From the NCBI GenBank assembly GCA_029781975.1, contig JAKOVQ010000053.1, positions 124,001 to 188,000 of the forward strand: 64,000 nt of DNA, read 5' to 3'. Position numbers and translations under genes: made by a program. Below the pieces are notes generated by a model. That model did no database searches. It saw only the letters and a program-made list of their open reading frames with translations, and was not told where the DNA came from. This document shows, in pieces, positions 16,362 to 24,653 of the stretch. Every line of letters begins with the position of its first letter. The first letter of the stretch is position 1. Source of the DNA: Acidobacteriota bacterium (GTDB lineage: Bacteria > Acidobacteriota > Thermoanaerobaculia > UBA5066).

Positions 16362-17236
16362 GCGGCGAGGTAGCCGACCGACTCCCCGGCCACCGACGCG
16401 GCGAAGCCGGCGGCGATCACGGGGAAGGTGAGGAGGTAGGTCCCCGCCATCCTCGCGCGGAGGGCGTGCCGGGCCGCGTGGGCGAGGTTCGAGACGATCC
16501 GGAGGGGGAGCGCCGCCGCCGCCACCAGGGATCGGCCGGGCCTCCCTTCCTCCTCGAGCCAGGCACCCTTCATCCGCCCGAACCTCACGCCGCGGCTCCA
16601 GCGCTCCTCGAGGAAGGTCCCCAGCCGGTGGACGTGGTGGTGCTCCAGGACGGCCCGGGGCTCGAGCCAGAGGGTCGCCCCCCGGGCGCGGAGCGCGCGG
16701 GAGAGGGTCGCGTCGGCCATCAGCATGTCCCCCGAGAAGCCTCCGGCCGCCTCGAAGAGGGCGCGCGGGCAGAGGAACCCCGCCGTCGGCGCCATGTCGA
16801 CCGGCCTCGGCGGTCCGGCCGGGAGCCACTTGCTGAACTTGCAGAGGTGGACGGCCGTGTCGAGCCAGCCCCGTCCGTGGCAGGCGAGGGCGCCGACGAC
16901 GGCGTGGCCCGTCTGACGGTGGGCCGTCACGAGCCGCTCGACCCAGTCCGGCGCGGCGTAGCAGTCGGGGTCCGTGAAGAGGAGGAGCTCGCCCCGGGCG
17001 CGGGCCACGCCCTCCATCCGCGCCGCCTGCGGCAGGAGTCGCCAGGAGCTCCTCACGAGGAGCGCCGGCAGGCCGTGCGCCGAAACGAGCGGCTCCGCCC
17101 CGGCTCCCGGGGAGCTGTCGACGAGGATCACCTCGAAGTCGCGGAAGGTCTGGCGGGCGAGGGCGTCGAGGAAGCCGCGGACGGTCGCCTCCGAGCGATA
17201 GAGCGGGACGACGATCGAGACGAGGGGAGGCGACAC
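16319..17236 (-). CDS. Family 2 glycosyltransferase
   Basis: 305-residue GT-A enzyme. The N-terminus VSIVVPLYRSEATV and EVILVDSSPG are typical of GT2, with the DXD-type motif in LLFTDPDCYAAPDW. The region GGFSGDMLMADATLSRAL plays the usual acceptor and catalytic-base role. A hydrophobic C-terminal stretch (YLLTFPVIAAGFAASVAGE) suggests membrane association. The product and acceptor are unknown. It converges on the other glycosyltransferase with a 43-base overlap of coding ends; the two resemble each other in overall plan and could be a pair. Confidence 0.85.
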   Translation of the reverse strand: MSPPLVSIVVPLYRSEATVRGFLDALARQTFRDFEVILVDSSPGAGAEPLVSAHGLPALLVRSSWRLLPQAARMEGVARARGELLLFTDPDCYAAPDWVERLVTAHRQTGHAVVGALACHGRGWLDTAVHLCKFSKWLPAGPPRPVDMAPTAGFLCPRALFEAAGGFSGDMLMADATLSRALRARGATLWLEPRAVLEHHHVHRLGTFLEERWSRGVRFGRMKGAWLEEEGRPGRSLVAAAALPLRIVSNLAHAARHALRARMAGTYLLTFPVIAAGFAASVAGESVGYLAAYRARGKVRSAVSS

Positions 17237-17345
17237 GGCTGGCGGGTCTTCTCGCGGCGGCGGCCCCGGGGCCCCCTGAGGGTCGAGCGCCGCCGGGCCC
17301 GGTCCGTCCGGCCCCGGACGGGGAGAGGGGCCGCCGGGGCGGCCT

Positions 17346-17374
17346 CCCTCCCCGCCGGTCCGGCCGGGGGAGGG
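17346..17374 (-). terminator. Hairpin downstream of the EF-G-like gene
   Basis: CCCTCCCC-GCCGG (17346-17358) pairs with CCGGC-C-GGGGGAGGG (17360-17374) with a small bulge, 12 bases past the stop of the EF-G-like gene. A second smaller hairpin is CCGTCCG/CGGACGG at 17304-17321. No T-tract is present. The rest of 17237-17386 shows nothing else. Confidence 0.4.
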
Positions 17375-17386
17375 CAGCGTGCTCGG

Positions 17387-19477
17387 CTACTCCTCGGCCG
17401 TCGCGGACTTGACCGTCTTCGCCCGCTCCGCGATCAGCTTCTCCTGGAGCTGCCGCGGCAGCTCCTCGTAGTGGCCGAGCTCCATGCTGAAGGAGGCCCG
17501 CCCCTGCGTCAGCGACCGGAGGATCGCGGCGTAGGAGAGCATCTCCGAGAGCGGGACCTCGGCCTTGACGATCGCGTCGTCGCCGACCTGGTCCATCCCG
17601 GAGGGGCGGCCGCGCCGGCTCGTGAGGTCTCCCATGATGTCGCCCATGAACTCCTGGGGAGCCCGGACCTCGACCTTCATGATCGGCTCGAGGATCGTGG
17701 GGCGGGCCTTCTCCATCGCCTCCTTGTAGGCGAGGGAGCCGGCGATCTTGAACGCCATCTCCGACGAGTCGACGTCGTGGTACTGCCCGTCGTAGAGCTC
17801 CACCTGGAAGTCGACCATCGGGTACCCCGCGAGGTACCCGCGCTTGCGCGCGTCCTGGATCCCCTTCTCCACGGCCGGGATGAAGTTCCGCGGGATCGAC
17901 CCGCCGAAGATGTTGTCGACGAACTCGAAGTCGGCGCCGCGGGGGAGCGGCTTGACGCGGATCTTGCAGTCGGCGAACTGCCCGTGCCCGCCGGTCTGCT
18001 TCTTGTGCCGTCCGTGGGCCTCGGCGGCGCGGGTGATCGTCTCGCGGTAGGGGACCTTCGGCTGGTGGAGGATGACCTCGACGTTCGACTTCCGCTTCAT
18101 CCGCGCGACGGCGATCTCGACGTGGAGCTGGCCGGCCCCCGAGAGGAGGAGCTCGCTCGAGTCGAGGTCGCGGTGGAACTTCAGCGACGGGTCCTCCTCG
18201 ATCAGCTTCGCGAGGCCGGTGGAGATCTTGTCCTCGTCGCCCTTGGACTTCGGCTCGATGGCGAACGAGATCGCCGGCTCGGGGAAGGAGATCGGGTCGA
18301 CGGTGACGGGCTGCTCCTTCCCGCAGAGCGTGTCGCTCGTCAGCGTCTCCTTGAGCTTGGCCACGACCCCGATGTCGCCGGCCGGGACCTCGGGCACGGT
18401 CGTCGTCTGCTTGCCCAGGGGCGAGAAGACGGGGCCGAACCGCTCCACCGTGTCCCGCCGCGTGTTGAGGTAGCTGCCGTCGGCCTTCACGGTCCCGGAG
18501 AGGACGCGGAAGAAGGTGAGCCGGCCGGTGAACGGGTCCGAGACGGTCTTGAAGACGAACGCGACCGTCGGGCCCGCGGGATCGGCGGTGAGGGTCTCCA
18601 TCTTGCCGTCGCGGTTCGTCGCGACGGCCTGGGAGGCGTCGGCGGCGGGGAGGAGGTCGACGATCTCGTCGAGCAGCTTCTCGGCGCCGGTCTCGTGCGC
18701 TCCGCACGCCGAGAAGAGGACCGGGACGATCCGCCGGTCGTGGATCGCCCTCCGGAGCGCCGGGAGCATCTGCTCCTCGCTGAGGCTGCCCTGCCCGAAG
18801 AAGGTCTCCATCAGGGCGTCGTCGCCCTCGGCGACCATCTCGACCAGCTGCTCGTGGAGGGTCGACGCCTCCGCCTGGAACTCCTCCGGGATCGGCCCCT
18901 CCGCCGTCTTCCCGGTGTCGTCGGTCAGGTAGCCCTTCATCCCGATCAGGTCGATGACGCCGCGGAACCCCTTCTCGCGGCCGATCGGCGCCTCCACGCA
19001 GATGCAGGAGCGGCCGAACTTCTTCTGGAGCTGCTCGAGGACCCGGGCCCCGTCGGCGTTCTCGCGGTCCATCCGGTTGACGACGACCATCCGGGGGAGG
19101 CGGTACTCGTCGGCGAGGGCCCACGCCTTCTCGGTCTGTACCTGGACCCCCGCGACCGCGTCGACGACCAGGAGGACGGAGTCGGCCGCCCTCATCCCCG
19201 AGATCATCTCCGAGACGAAGATGCCGTAGCCGGGGGTGTCGACGAGGTTGACCTTGTGCTTCCTCCACTCCAGGGCGGCGACGGCGAGGCCGATCGAGAT
19301 CTTCCGCTCGACCTCCTCCGGGTCGAAGTCGGTCGGGGCGCTGCCGTCGTCGACCCGCCCGAACCGGTTGACCGCCCCCGCCTCGTGAAGCAGCGCGGAG
19401 ACGAGCGTCGTCTTCCCGACGCCGCTGTGCCCGGCCACGACCACGTTGTGGATGGCGGAAGCGGGGTACTGTTTCAT
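17387..19477 (-). CDS. Elongation factor G-like GTPase (EF-G paralogue)
   Basis: A 696-residue translational GTPase with the five-domain EF-G plan. G1 is GHSGVGKTTL, not the AHIDAGKTTT of housekeeping EF-G; G3 is VDTPGYG and G4 is VVNRMDREN. Domain IV contains KQTGGHGQFADCKIRVKPLP, and the C-terminus has a domain V of normal length. The altered G1 and the insert APTDFDPEEVERKISI place it in the EF-G-like group found beside a canonical fusA in many bacteria. Its role (translocation, recycling or stress) is not settled by sequence. ATG 19477 has GAGGAGGAG upstream; an upstream in-frame GTG would lie beyond the likely promoter. Confidence 0.9.
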   Translation of the reverse strand: MKQYPASAIHNVVVAGHSGVGKTTLVSALLHEAGAVNRFGRVDDGSAPTDFDPEEVERKISIGLAVAALEWRKHKVNLVDTPGYGIFVSEMISGMRAADSVLLVVDAVAGVQVQTEKAWALADEYRLPRMVVVNRMDRENADGARVLEQLQKKFGRSCICVEAPIGREKGFRGVIDLIGMKGYLTDDTGKTAEGPIPEEFQAEASTLHEQLVEMVAEGDDALMETFFGQGSLSEEQMLPALRRAIHDRRIVPVLFSACGAHETGAEKLLDEIVDLLPAADASQAVATNRDGKMETLTADPAGPTVAFVFKTVSDPFTGRLTFFRVLSGTVKADGSYLNTRRDTVERFGPVFSPLGKQTTTVPEVPAGDIGVVAKLKETLTSDTLCGKEQPVTVDPISFPEPAISFAIEPKSKGDEDKISTGLAKLIEEDPSLKFHRDLDSSELLLSGAGQLHVEIAVARMKRKSNVEVILHQPKVPYRETITRAAEAHGRHKKQTGGHGQFADCKIRVKPLPRGADFEFVDNIFGGSIPRNFIPAVEKGIQDARKRGYLAGYPMVDFQVELYDGQYHDVDSSEMAFKIAGSLAYKEAMEKARPTILEPIMKVEVRAPQEFMGDIMGDLTSRRGRPSGMDQVGDDAIVKAEVPLSEMLSYAAILRSLTQGRASFSMELGHYEELPRQLQEKLIAERAKTVKSATAEE

Positions 19478-19516
19478 GCTGGCTCCTCCTCGCGGGGCGG
19501 TTCTCGAAGAAAGGGG

Positions 19517-19522
19517 ATTATA
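19517..19522 (-). promoter_or_regulatory. -10 element for the EF-G-like gene
   Basis: A perfect TATAAT on the minus strand, giving a leader of about 33 bases before ATG 19477. The -35 position (19540-19545) is a poor match. Confidence 0.5.
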
Positions 19523-19572
19523 GGGGCGCGCGTCGCGCGCCGAGCCCGTGACGGCGCACCTTCGCCCTCTCG

Positions 19573-19602
19573 TTGACACCCTTCTGACGGGAGCCCTAGA
19601 AT
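19573..19602 (+). promoter_or_regulatory. Sigma-70 promoter for the Ser/Thr kinase
   Basis: TTGACA (19573-19578), an 18-base spacer, then TAGAAT (19597-19602). Transcription would start near 19609, so the GTG at 19548 cannot be the start codon for this transcript. Confidence 0.7.
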
Positions 19603-19661
19603 CATCGGTCAGCCGGGTCTTGCCCGCTGATCTCTTCCGCCTGGCATTGAAGGGAGGACGT

Positions 19662-22643
19662 CTGCCGACCCCATCCGGTTCGCCTCCCTCGGGGCTCCCG
19701 AGGAGACTTGGTCGCTACGAAGTCACCCGCGAGCTCGGCAAGGGCGCGATGGGGGTCGTCTACCTCGGCCGGGACCCGGTCATCGGCCGCCTCGTCGCCC
19801 TCAAGACGATCCGTCTCGTCACCGAGGACGACGTCGAGCAGCGGGAGTTCCAGGAGCGTTTCCTCCGGGAGGCGCAGGCCGCCGGGATCCTCTCCCATCC
19901 CAACATCGTCACGGTCCACGACGTCGGCGAGGACGCCGAGACGGGCACCTCGTTCATCGCGATGGAGTTCGTCGAGGGGAGGAACCTCAAGCAGCTCATC
20001 GCGGACCGGACGACGTTCGCCTACGAGCGGATCGCGGAGATCATCGGGCAGGTCGCGGAAGCGCTCGACTACGCCCACCGGCGCGGGATCGTCCACCGCG
20101 ACGTGAAGCCGGCGAACATCATCATCACGCCCGAGGGGCAGGTGAAGATCACCGACTTCGGGATCGCGAAGATCGAGAAGTCGAACCTCACCTCCACCGG
20201 GCAGTTCCTCGGGACCCCGAACTACATGTCGCCCGAGCAGGTCACGGGCGACGCGGTCGACGGCCGGAGCGACCTCTTCTCGCTCGGCGTGGTCCTCTAC
20301 GAGCTCCTGACCCGGAAGAAGCCCTTCACGGCGGACAACCTCACGTCGATCTCGTACAAGATCGTCCACGAGGTCTTCACCCCGCCCGAAACCTACGACG
20401 CCTCGATCCCGGCCGAGTTCACCGCGGTCCTTCAGAAGGCCCTCGCGAAGGACCCGGGCTCCCGCTACCAGCGCGGCAACGACTTCGCGCTCGCCCTCTA
20501 CGAGTTCAAGGCTCGCGAGGAGGAGCGCCAGATGCTGCGCGACCTCGGCCAGATGGTCGCGGAGGCCGAGAAGCTGGGCCCGGTGGCCGCGGTCACCGCG
20601 CCGATCCCGTCCCTGCCGCGCCCCGAGCCCACCCCCGCTCCCGGGCCCGCGAGCTCGGAGGCCGCGCCGCCGCCCCCCGCGGCGACGCCTCCGCCGCAGC
20701 CTCCCGTCGCGATGTCGCCGTTCGACATCCTCCGGTCCCTGCCCGAGACCTCGCCCGCCGAGGGGCGGACGGAGCTCCTGCCGGCGATGGTGATCCCTCC
20801 CGTGGACGGGGACGCCGGCTCCCGGGGGCCGGAGCGGTTCGCCTCCGACGACTGGGTCCTCGACGAGCCCCTGCCGCCGGCGCGGGCCGGCGCCGCCCCG
20901 CCCGTCTTCCCCGAGCAGCACCCGTCTCCCCAGGGCTCGGAGGTCGACTACTCGGTTCCCGGCGCGGAGGTCCCGGCCCTCGACGAGGAGACGCCGCGGG
21001 GCGGCATCGACCGCCCGACGGAGATCCTGATCGTCCCCGCCCCGGTGGCGAGGAACGCCGCCGAGATGGCCGCCGGGACACCGCCTCCGGCGCCGCCTCC
21101 TTCAGCGCCTCCTCCGGCGCCCGTCGCCCCCCCGCCCTCTCCGGCGGCGGAGAAGATGACCGAGATCCTGATGGCGCCTCCCGAGCTCCTTGCCCGAGCG
21201 GCCGGCCTCGCCTCGGCGCCCCCGGCGTCGGCGGCGGCCGGCGACGAGGAGGAGGACGGGAAGCCGGAAGGGGCGACCGAGCGGATCGACGTTCGAGAGA
21301 CCTTCCGCGGCGCCCCGGCCGCGGCCCCGGCCCCGCCGGCCCGGCCCCTGCCGCCCCCGTCGCCTCCGGGTCCCGCGGCGCCGGCCGTCGGCGGGCACGA
21401 CGACGACGTCGGCAGGCCGACCGAGATCATCAAGGACGCGCTGAAGCTCGTGCAGGCGGGGCCCCCGCCCCGCCCCTCGTCGCCCGCGGCTCCCCCGGCC
21501 GGGCGTCCGGCCCCGCCGCCCCCGGTGGCCGGGCCGGCTCGGCCTGCTTCGGGAGGCACGTCGAAGACCCCGCCTCCACCCGCCTCCAGGGGCCCGGCCC
21601 CGGTCCGCCCGGCGCCCGTCGTCGCGCCGCCGCCCGTCGACCTGCCGGAGCCCGTCCTGGAGCCCGAGGTGGCCAGGCCCGCTGCCGCTCCGGCTCCTCC
21701 CCAGGGACCGCAGCCACCGCTGATGAAGCGGCAGATCAACCTCAAGTTCGTCGTCCTCATCCTCGCGCTGATCCTCGTCGGAGGCGGTGTGGTCGTCGGC
21801 CTCCTCCTCTCGAAGAAGGCGGCGATCGAGCCGACCGCGCCCGTCGACGCGGCGCACGAGGCCGAGGTGAAGGCTCGCAAGGAGCTGATGGACTCCGGGA
21901 ACCAGCTCGCGGCGCAGGGGCGGTACGAAGAGGCCCTCGCGAAGTACCGCGAGCTCGTCCGCCGCGCACCCGACTCCTCGGCGGCGCGCGACGCGATCGT
22001 GCGGGTCGAGGGGCAGCTCCGGACGCAGCAGGAGAACGAGGCGCTCGGCCGCGAGCGGGAGACCCGGATCGCCGCCGCGCGCGAGGCGCTCGCGGCGGGG
22101 GACGCCCGGAAGGCCCTCGACGAGGTGGACGCCATCCTCCTGGTGAGCCCCACCGACGCGGACGCGCTCCAGCTCAAGCAGGACGCCCAGGCGAAGATGT
22201 CGAGCGACGCGCTCGAAGCGCGAAAGAAGGAGCAGGCCGAGGCCGCCCGGCGGCGCCGCCCGACGCCCGCGCCGACCCCCATCCGGATCGTCGTCCCGGT
22301 GAAGACGCCGGAGCCGGTTCATCAGCCGACCCCCACCCCCTCCTCGGCCCGGCTGCGGATCACCTTCCAGTGCCCGTTCCGCGAGGGGTACGTGATGGTG
22401 CGGCTGAACGACCGCGAGATCTTCCGGCGCAACGTCGACTTCGGGAAGAAGAGCGCGGGAGGGTTTGTCGAGGGGACCGTGGACGTCCCGGCGGGGCCGG
22501 GAGAGTTCAAGGTCTGGGCCATCGCGGCGGACCGCTCCGTCAACGGGTACCAGGTCTACAAGACGCTGGTCCCGGGGGGCGAGACCCGAAACCTCGCGCT
22601 CGACCTCGAGGGGGGGCGCACCCTCTCCGTCACCCTGCGGTGA
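19662..22643 (+). CDS. PknB-type Ser/Thr kinase with Pro-rich linker, TM and TPR
   Basis: Membrane-anchored Hanks-type kinase of about 993 residues. Counting from CTG 19662: Gly-rich loop LGKGAMGVVYLG, K48 in VALKTI, catalytic D147 in HRDVKPANI, DFG at 165 and GTPNYMSPEQ. A Pro/Ala-rich linker (about 320-685) carries five TE(I/L/R)-type motifs. One membrane segment lies near residue 690 (KFVVLILALILVGGGVVVG), then TPR-like helices (GRYEEALAKYRELVRRAPDS) and a C-terminal beta-rich domain, presumably periplasmic. The start is unusual: the promoter at 19573-19602 excludes GTG 19548, and the best Shine-Dalgarno sequence (AGGGAGG, 19651-19657) points to CTG 19662, with TTG 19647 as the alternative. 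Targets are unknown. Confidence 0.9.
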   Translation: MPTPSGSPPSGLPRRLGRYEVTRELGKGAMGVVYLGRDPVIGRLVALKTIRLVTEDDVEQREFQERFLREAQAAGILSHPNIVTVHDVGEDAETGTSFIAMEFVEGRNLKQLIADRTTFAYERIAEIIGQVAEALDYAHRRGIVHRDVKPANIIITPEGQVKITDFGIAKIEKSNLTSTGQFLGTPNYMSPEQVTGDAVDGRSDLFSLGVVLYELLTRKKPFTADNLTSISYKIVHEVFTPPETYDASIPAEFTAVLQKALAKDPGSRYQRGNDFALALYEFKAREEERQMLRDLGQMVAEAEKLGPVAAVTAPIPSLPRPEPTPAPGPASSEAAPPPPAATPPPQPPVAMSPFDILRSLPETSPAEGRTELLPAMVIPPVDGDAGSRGPERFASDDWVLDEPLPPARAGAAPPVFPEQHPSPQGSEVDYSVPGAEVPALDEETPRGGIDRPTEILIVPAPVARNAAEMAAGTPPPAPPPSAPPPAPVAPPPSPAAEKMTEILMAPPELLARAAGLASAPPASAAAGDEEEDGKPEGATERIDVRETFRGAPAAAPAPPARPLPPPSPPGPAAPAVGGHDDDVGRPTEIIKDALKLVQAGPPPRPSSPAAPPAGRPAPPPPVAGPARPASGGTSKTPPPPASRGPAPVRPAPVVAPPPVDLPEPVLEPEVARPAAAPAPPQGPQPPLMKRQINLKFVVLILALILVGGGVVVGLLLSKKAAIEPTAPVDAAHEAEVKARKELMDSGNQLAAQGRYEEALAKYRELVRRAPDSSAARDAIVRVEGQLRTQQENEALGRERETRIAAAREALAAGDARKALDEVDAILLVSPTDADALQLKQDAQAKMSSDALEARKKEQAEAARRRRPTPAPTPIRIVVPVKTPEPVHQPTPTPSSARLRITFQCPFREGYVMVRLNDREIFRRNVDFGKKSAGGFVEGTVDVPAGPGEFKVWAIAADRSVNGYQVYKTLVPGGETRNLALDLEGGRTLSVTLR

Positions 22644-22644
22644 G

Positions 22645-24456
22645 ATGAGCCGGTCGGGCCGAGACGGCCGGGGCCCCGCGGTCGGGTCCCCTGCCCCCCG
22701 GAGGTCCAGCCGGCTCGCTTGCGCCCTCTTCGGGGGTCTCCTCCTGGCGTTCGCCGGAAAGGGCCCGGCGGAATCGGGCCCGCAGGCGCCCCACCCCGTC
22801 CCGCGCCCGTTCGGCGTCTCGCCGTCGGTCACGACGCGGAGCGGCGTCGTGGTCTCGGCCACGGCGGAGGCGTCGCGTGCCGGGGCCGAGCTGCTGGACG
22901 CGGGAGGGAACGCCGTGGACGCCGCGGTCGCGACGGCCCTCGCCCTGGCCGTGACCTACCCGCAGGCCGGGAACCTCGCCGGCGGCGGGTTCCTCGTCGC
23001 CCGGAGCCGGGACGGGAGCCTCTTCGCCCTCGACTTCCGCGAGACCGCCCCGGCGGCCGCCGGGCGGACGACCTTCGCCGCTCCGGGAGCCGACTCCCTC
23101 ACCGGCGGCCTCGCCGTCGCCGTCCCCGCCACGGTCCGGGGGCTCGAGGAGGCGCACCGGCGCCTGGGGCGGCTCCCGTGGGCGCGCTGTGCCGCCCCCG
23201 CGATCCGCCTGGCCCGGGACGGGTTCGTCGTCCCCGGGGGGCTGGCGCAGGAGATCGTCGCCGAGCGGAAGCGGCTCCTCCGCTTTCCGGGGTCGCGCCG
23301 TCTCTTCTTCCCGGGCGGGAAGCCCCTGGCGGCGGGGGAGAGGCTCGTCCAGCCCGACCTCGCCCGGACCCTCGAGGCGGTCGCCCGCAAAGGGTCCGAC
23401 GCCCTCCACCGAGGTCCGATCGCGCAGGCGATCGTCGACGACGTGAGGCGGACGGGCGGGATCCTGACGCTCCTCGACCTCGCGTCGTACCGCCCGCTCT
23501 GGCGCGCCCCGGCGGAGGCGACGTTCCGCGGCCTCGACGTCGTCACCATGCCGCTCCCGTCCTCCGGAGGGTTCCTCGTCACCTCGATCCTCGCGCAGCT
23601 CGCCGTCGCGGGAGGGGCGGGGGAGCCCGATCTCGACACGCCCGAAGGGGTCCACCTCTTCGTGGAGGCGGCGCGGCGTGCGTACGCCGACCGGAACGAG
23701 TGGCTCGGGGACCCCGACTGCGTGGCCGTCCCGCTCGCGAGGCTCCTCGCGCCGGCGCGGCTCGCGGCCCTCGGCGCCTCCATCGACCGCGCGCGCGCGA
23801 CCCCGTCGGCGTCTCTCCCTTCGGTGGAGGCGCGCGCGGAGCGGGAGGAGACGACCCACCTCGTCGTCGCCACCCCGGACGGCGAGGCCGTCTCCCTCAC
23901 GACGACGCTGAACGGGGTCTTCGGGAACGCGTCGGTCGTGCCCGGCGCCGGGTTCCTCCTCAACGACGAGATGGACGACTTCGCGACGCGGCCGGGCGTC
24001 CCGAACCTCTTCGGCCTCGTCCAGGGGGAGGCGAACGCGGTCCGCCCCGGCGCGCGTCCTCTCTCCTCGATGACCCCGGCCCTCGTCCTCGACAGGAGGG
24101 GGAAGCTCCGGCTCGTCGTCGGCTCGCCGGGCGGCTCCACGATCCCGACCACGGTCCTTCAGGTCATCCTCCGGGCCGCGGCGTTCGATCAGCCCCTCCC
24201 CGACGCGGTCGCCGCCGCCCGGTTCCATCACCAGCACCTCCCCGACCAGGTCTCCGTCGAGAGGGGCGCGGTCCCGCCCGCCTTCGAGGCGGCGCTCCGC
24301 GCGCTCGGGCACGCCGTGCAGGAGCGGGAATCGATCGGCCGCGTCCACGCGATCGAGGTCCTCCCGGACGGCCGCCTCGTCGGCGCCGCCGACCCGCGCG
24401 GCTACGGAGCTCCGGCGGCCGCGCGCGCCGCCTCGGCGCCCCGTTCGGCGCCTTGA
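22645..24456 (+). CDS. ggt: Gamma-glutamyltransferase
   Basis: Periplasmic N-terminal nucleophile hydrolase that cleaves glutathione and other gamma-glutamyl compounds. The 603-residue precursor starts at ATG 22645, one base after the kinase stop, with a basic n-region and hydrophobic stretch (ACALFGGLLLAFAGKG). The large subunit has AGGNAVDAAVATALALAV and GGGFLVARS. The autoprocessing site is E402-T403 in EETTHLVV, making T403 the nucleophile, followed by LLNDEMDDFA and SSMTPALVL of the small subunit. It is co-directional and likely co-transcribed with the kinase, although no functional link is obvious. Confidence 0.93.
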   Translation: MSRSGRDGRGPAVGSPAPRRSSRLACALFGGLLLAFAGKGPAESGPQAPHPVPRPFGVSPSVTTRSGVVVSATAEASRAGAELLDAGGNAVDAAVATALALAVTYPQAGNLAGGGFLVARSRDGSLFALDFRETAPAAAGRTTFAAPGADSLTGGLAVAVPATVRGLEEAHRRLGRLPWARCAAPAIRLARDGFVVPGGLAQEIVAERKRLLRFPGSRRLFFPGGKPLAAGERLVQPDLARTLEAVARKGSDALHRGPIAQAIVDDVRRTGGILTLLDLASYRPLWRAPAEATFRGLDVVTMPLPSSGGFLVTSILAQLAVAGGAGEPDLDTPEGVHLFVEAARRAYADRNEWLGDPDCVAVPLARLLAPARLAALGASIDRARATPSASLPSVEARAEREETTHLVVATPDGEAVSLTTTLNGVFGNASVVPGAGFLLNDEMDDFATRPGVPNLFGLVQGEANAVRPGARPLSSMTPALVLDRRGKLRLVVGSPGGSTIPTTVLQVILRAAAFDQPLPDAVAAARFHHQHLPDQVSVERGAVPPAFEAALRALGHAVQERESIGRVHAIEVLPDGRLVGAADPRGYGAPAAARAASAPRSAP

Positions 24457-24480
24457 TTTCGCGACCTTCCGTGCTATCCT
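24453..24480 (+). promoter_or_regulatory. Promoter for tRNA-Pro
   Basis: TTGATT (24453-24458), a 16-base spacer, then TATCCT (24475-24480), placing transcription start near 24487, about 12 bases before the tRNA. The -35 overlaps the ggt stop codon. Confidence 0.5.
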
Positions 24481-24498
24481 TCGCGTCCGCGCGTTTCT

Positions 24499-24575
<77 letters not shown>

Positions 24576-24586
24576 TCGACCTCATC

Positions 24587-24618
24587 GACCCCGCCTCCCG
24601 AGCGGGGTCGTTCTCTCT
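24587..24618 (+). terminator. Rho-independent-like terminator after tRNA-Pro
   Basis: GACCCCGC (24587-24594) pairs perfectly with GCGGGGTC (24602-24609) around a 7-base loop and is followed by the T/C-rich GTTCTCTCT. Confidence 0.65.
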
Positions 24619-24653
24619 GGGGCCCGGGGGGCGTTCAGCGGAAGGGGGGAGCG

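Noticed and set aside
19548-19661. GTG 19548 as start of the Ser/Thr kinase
   Set aside because: It lies upstream of the TTGACA/TAGAAT promoter, and the extra residues show no conserved feature; the Shine-Dalgarno sequence at 19651 points further downstream.
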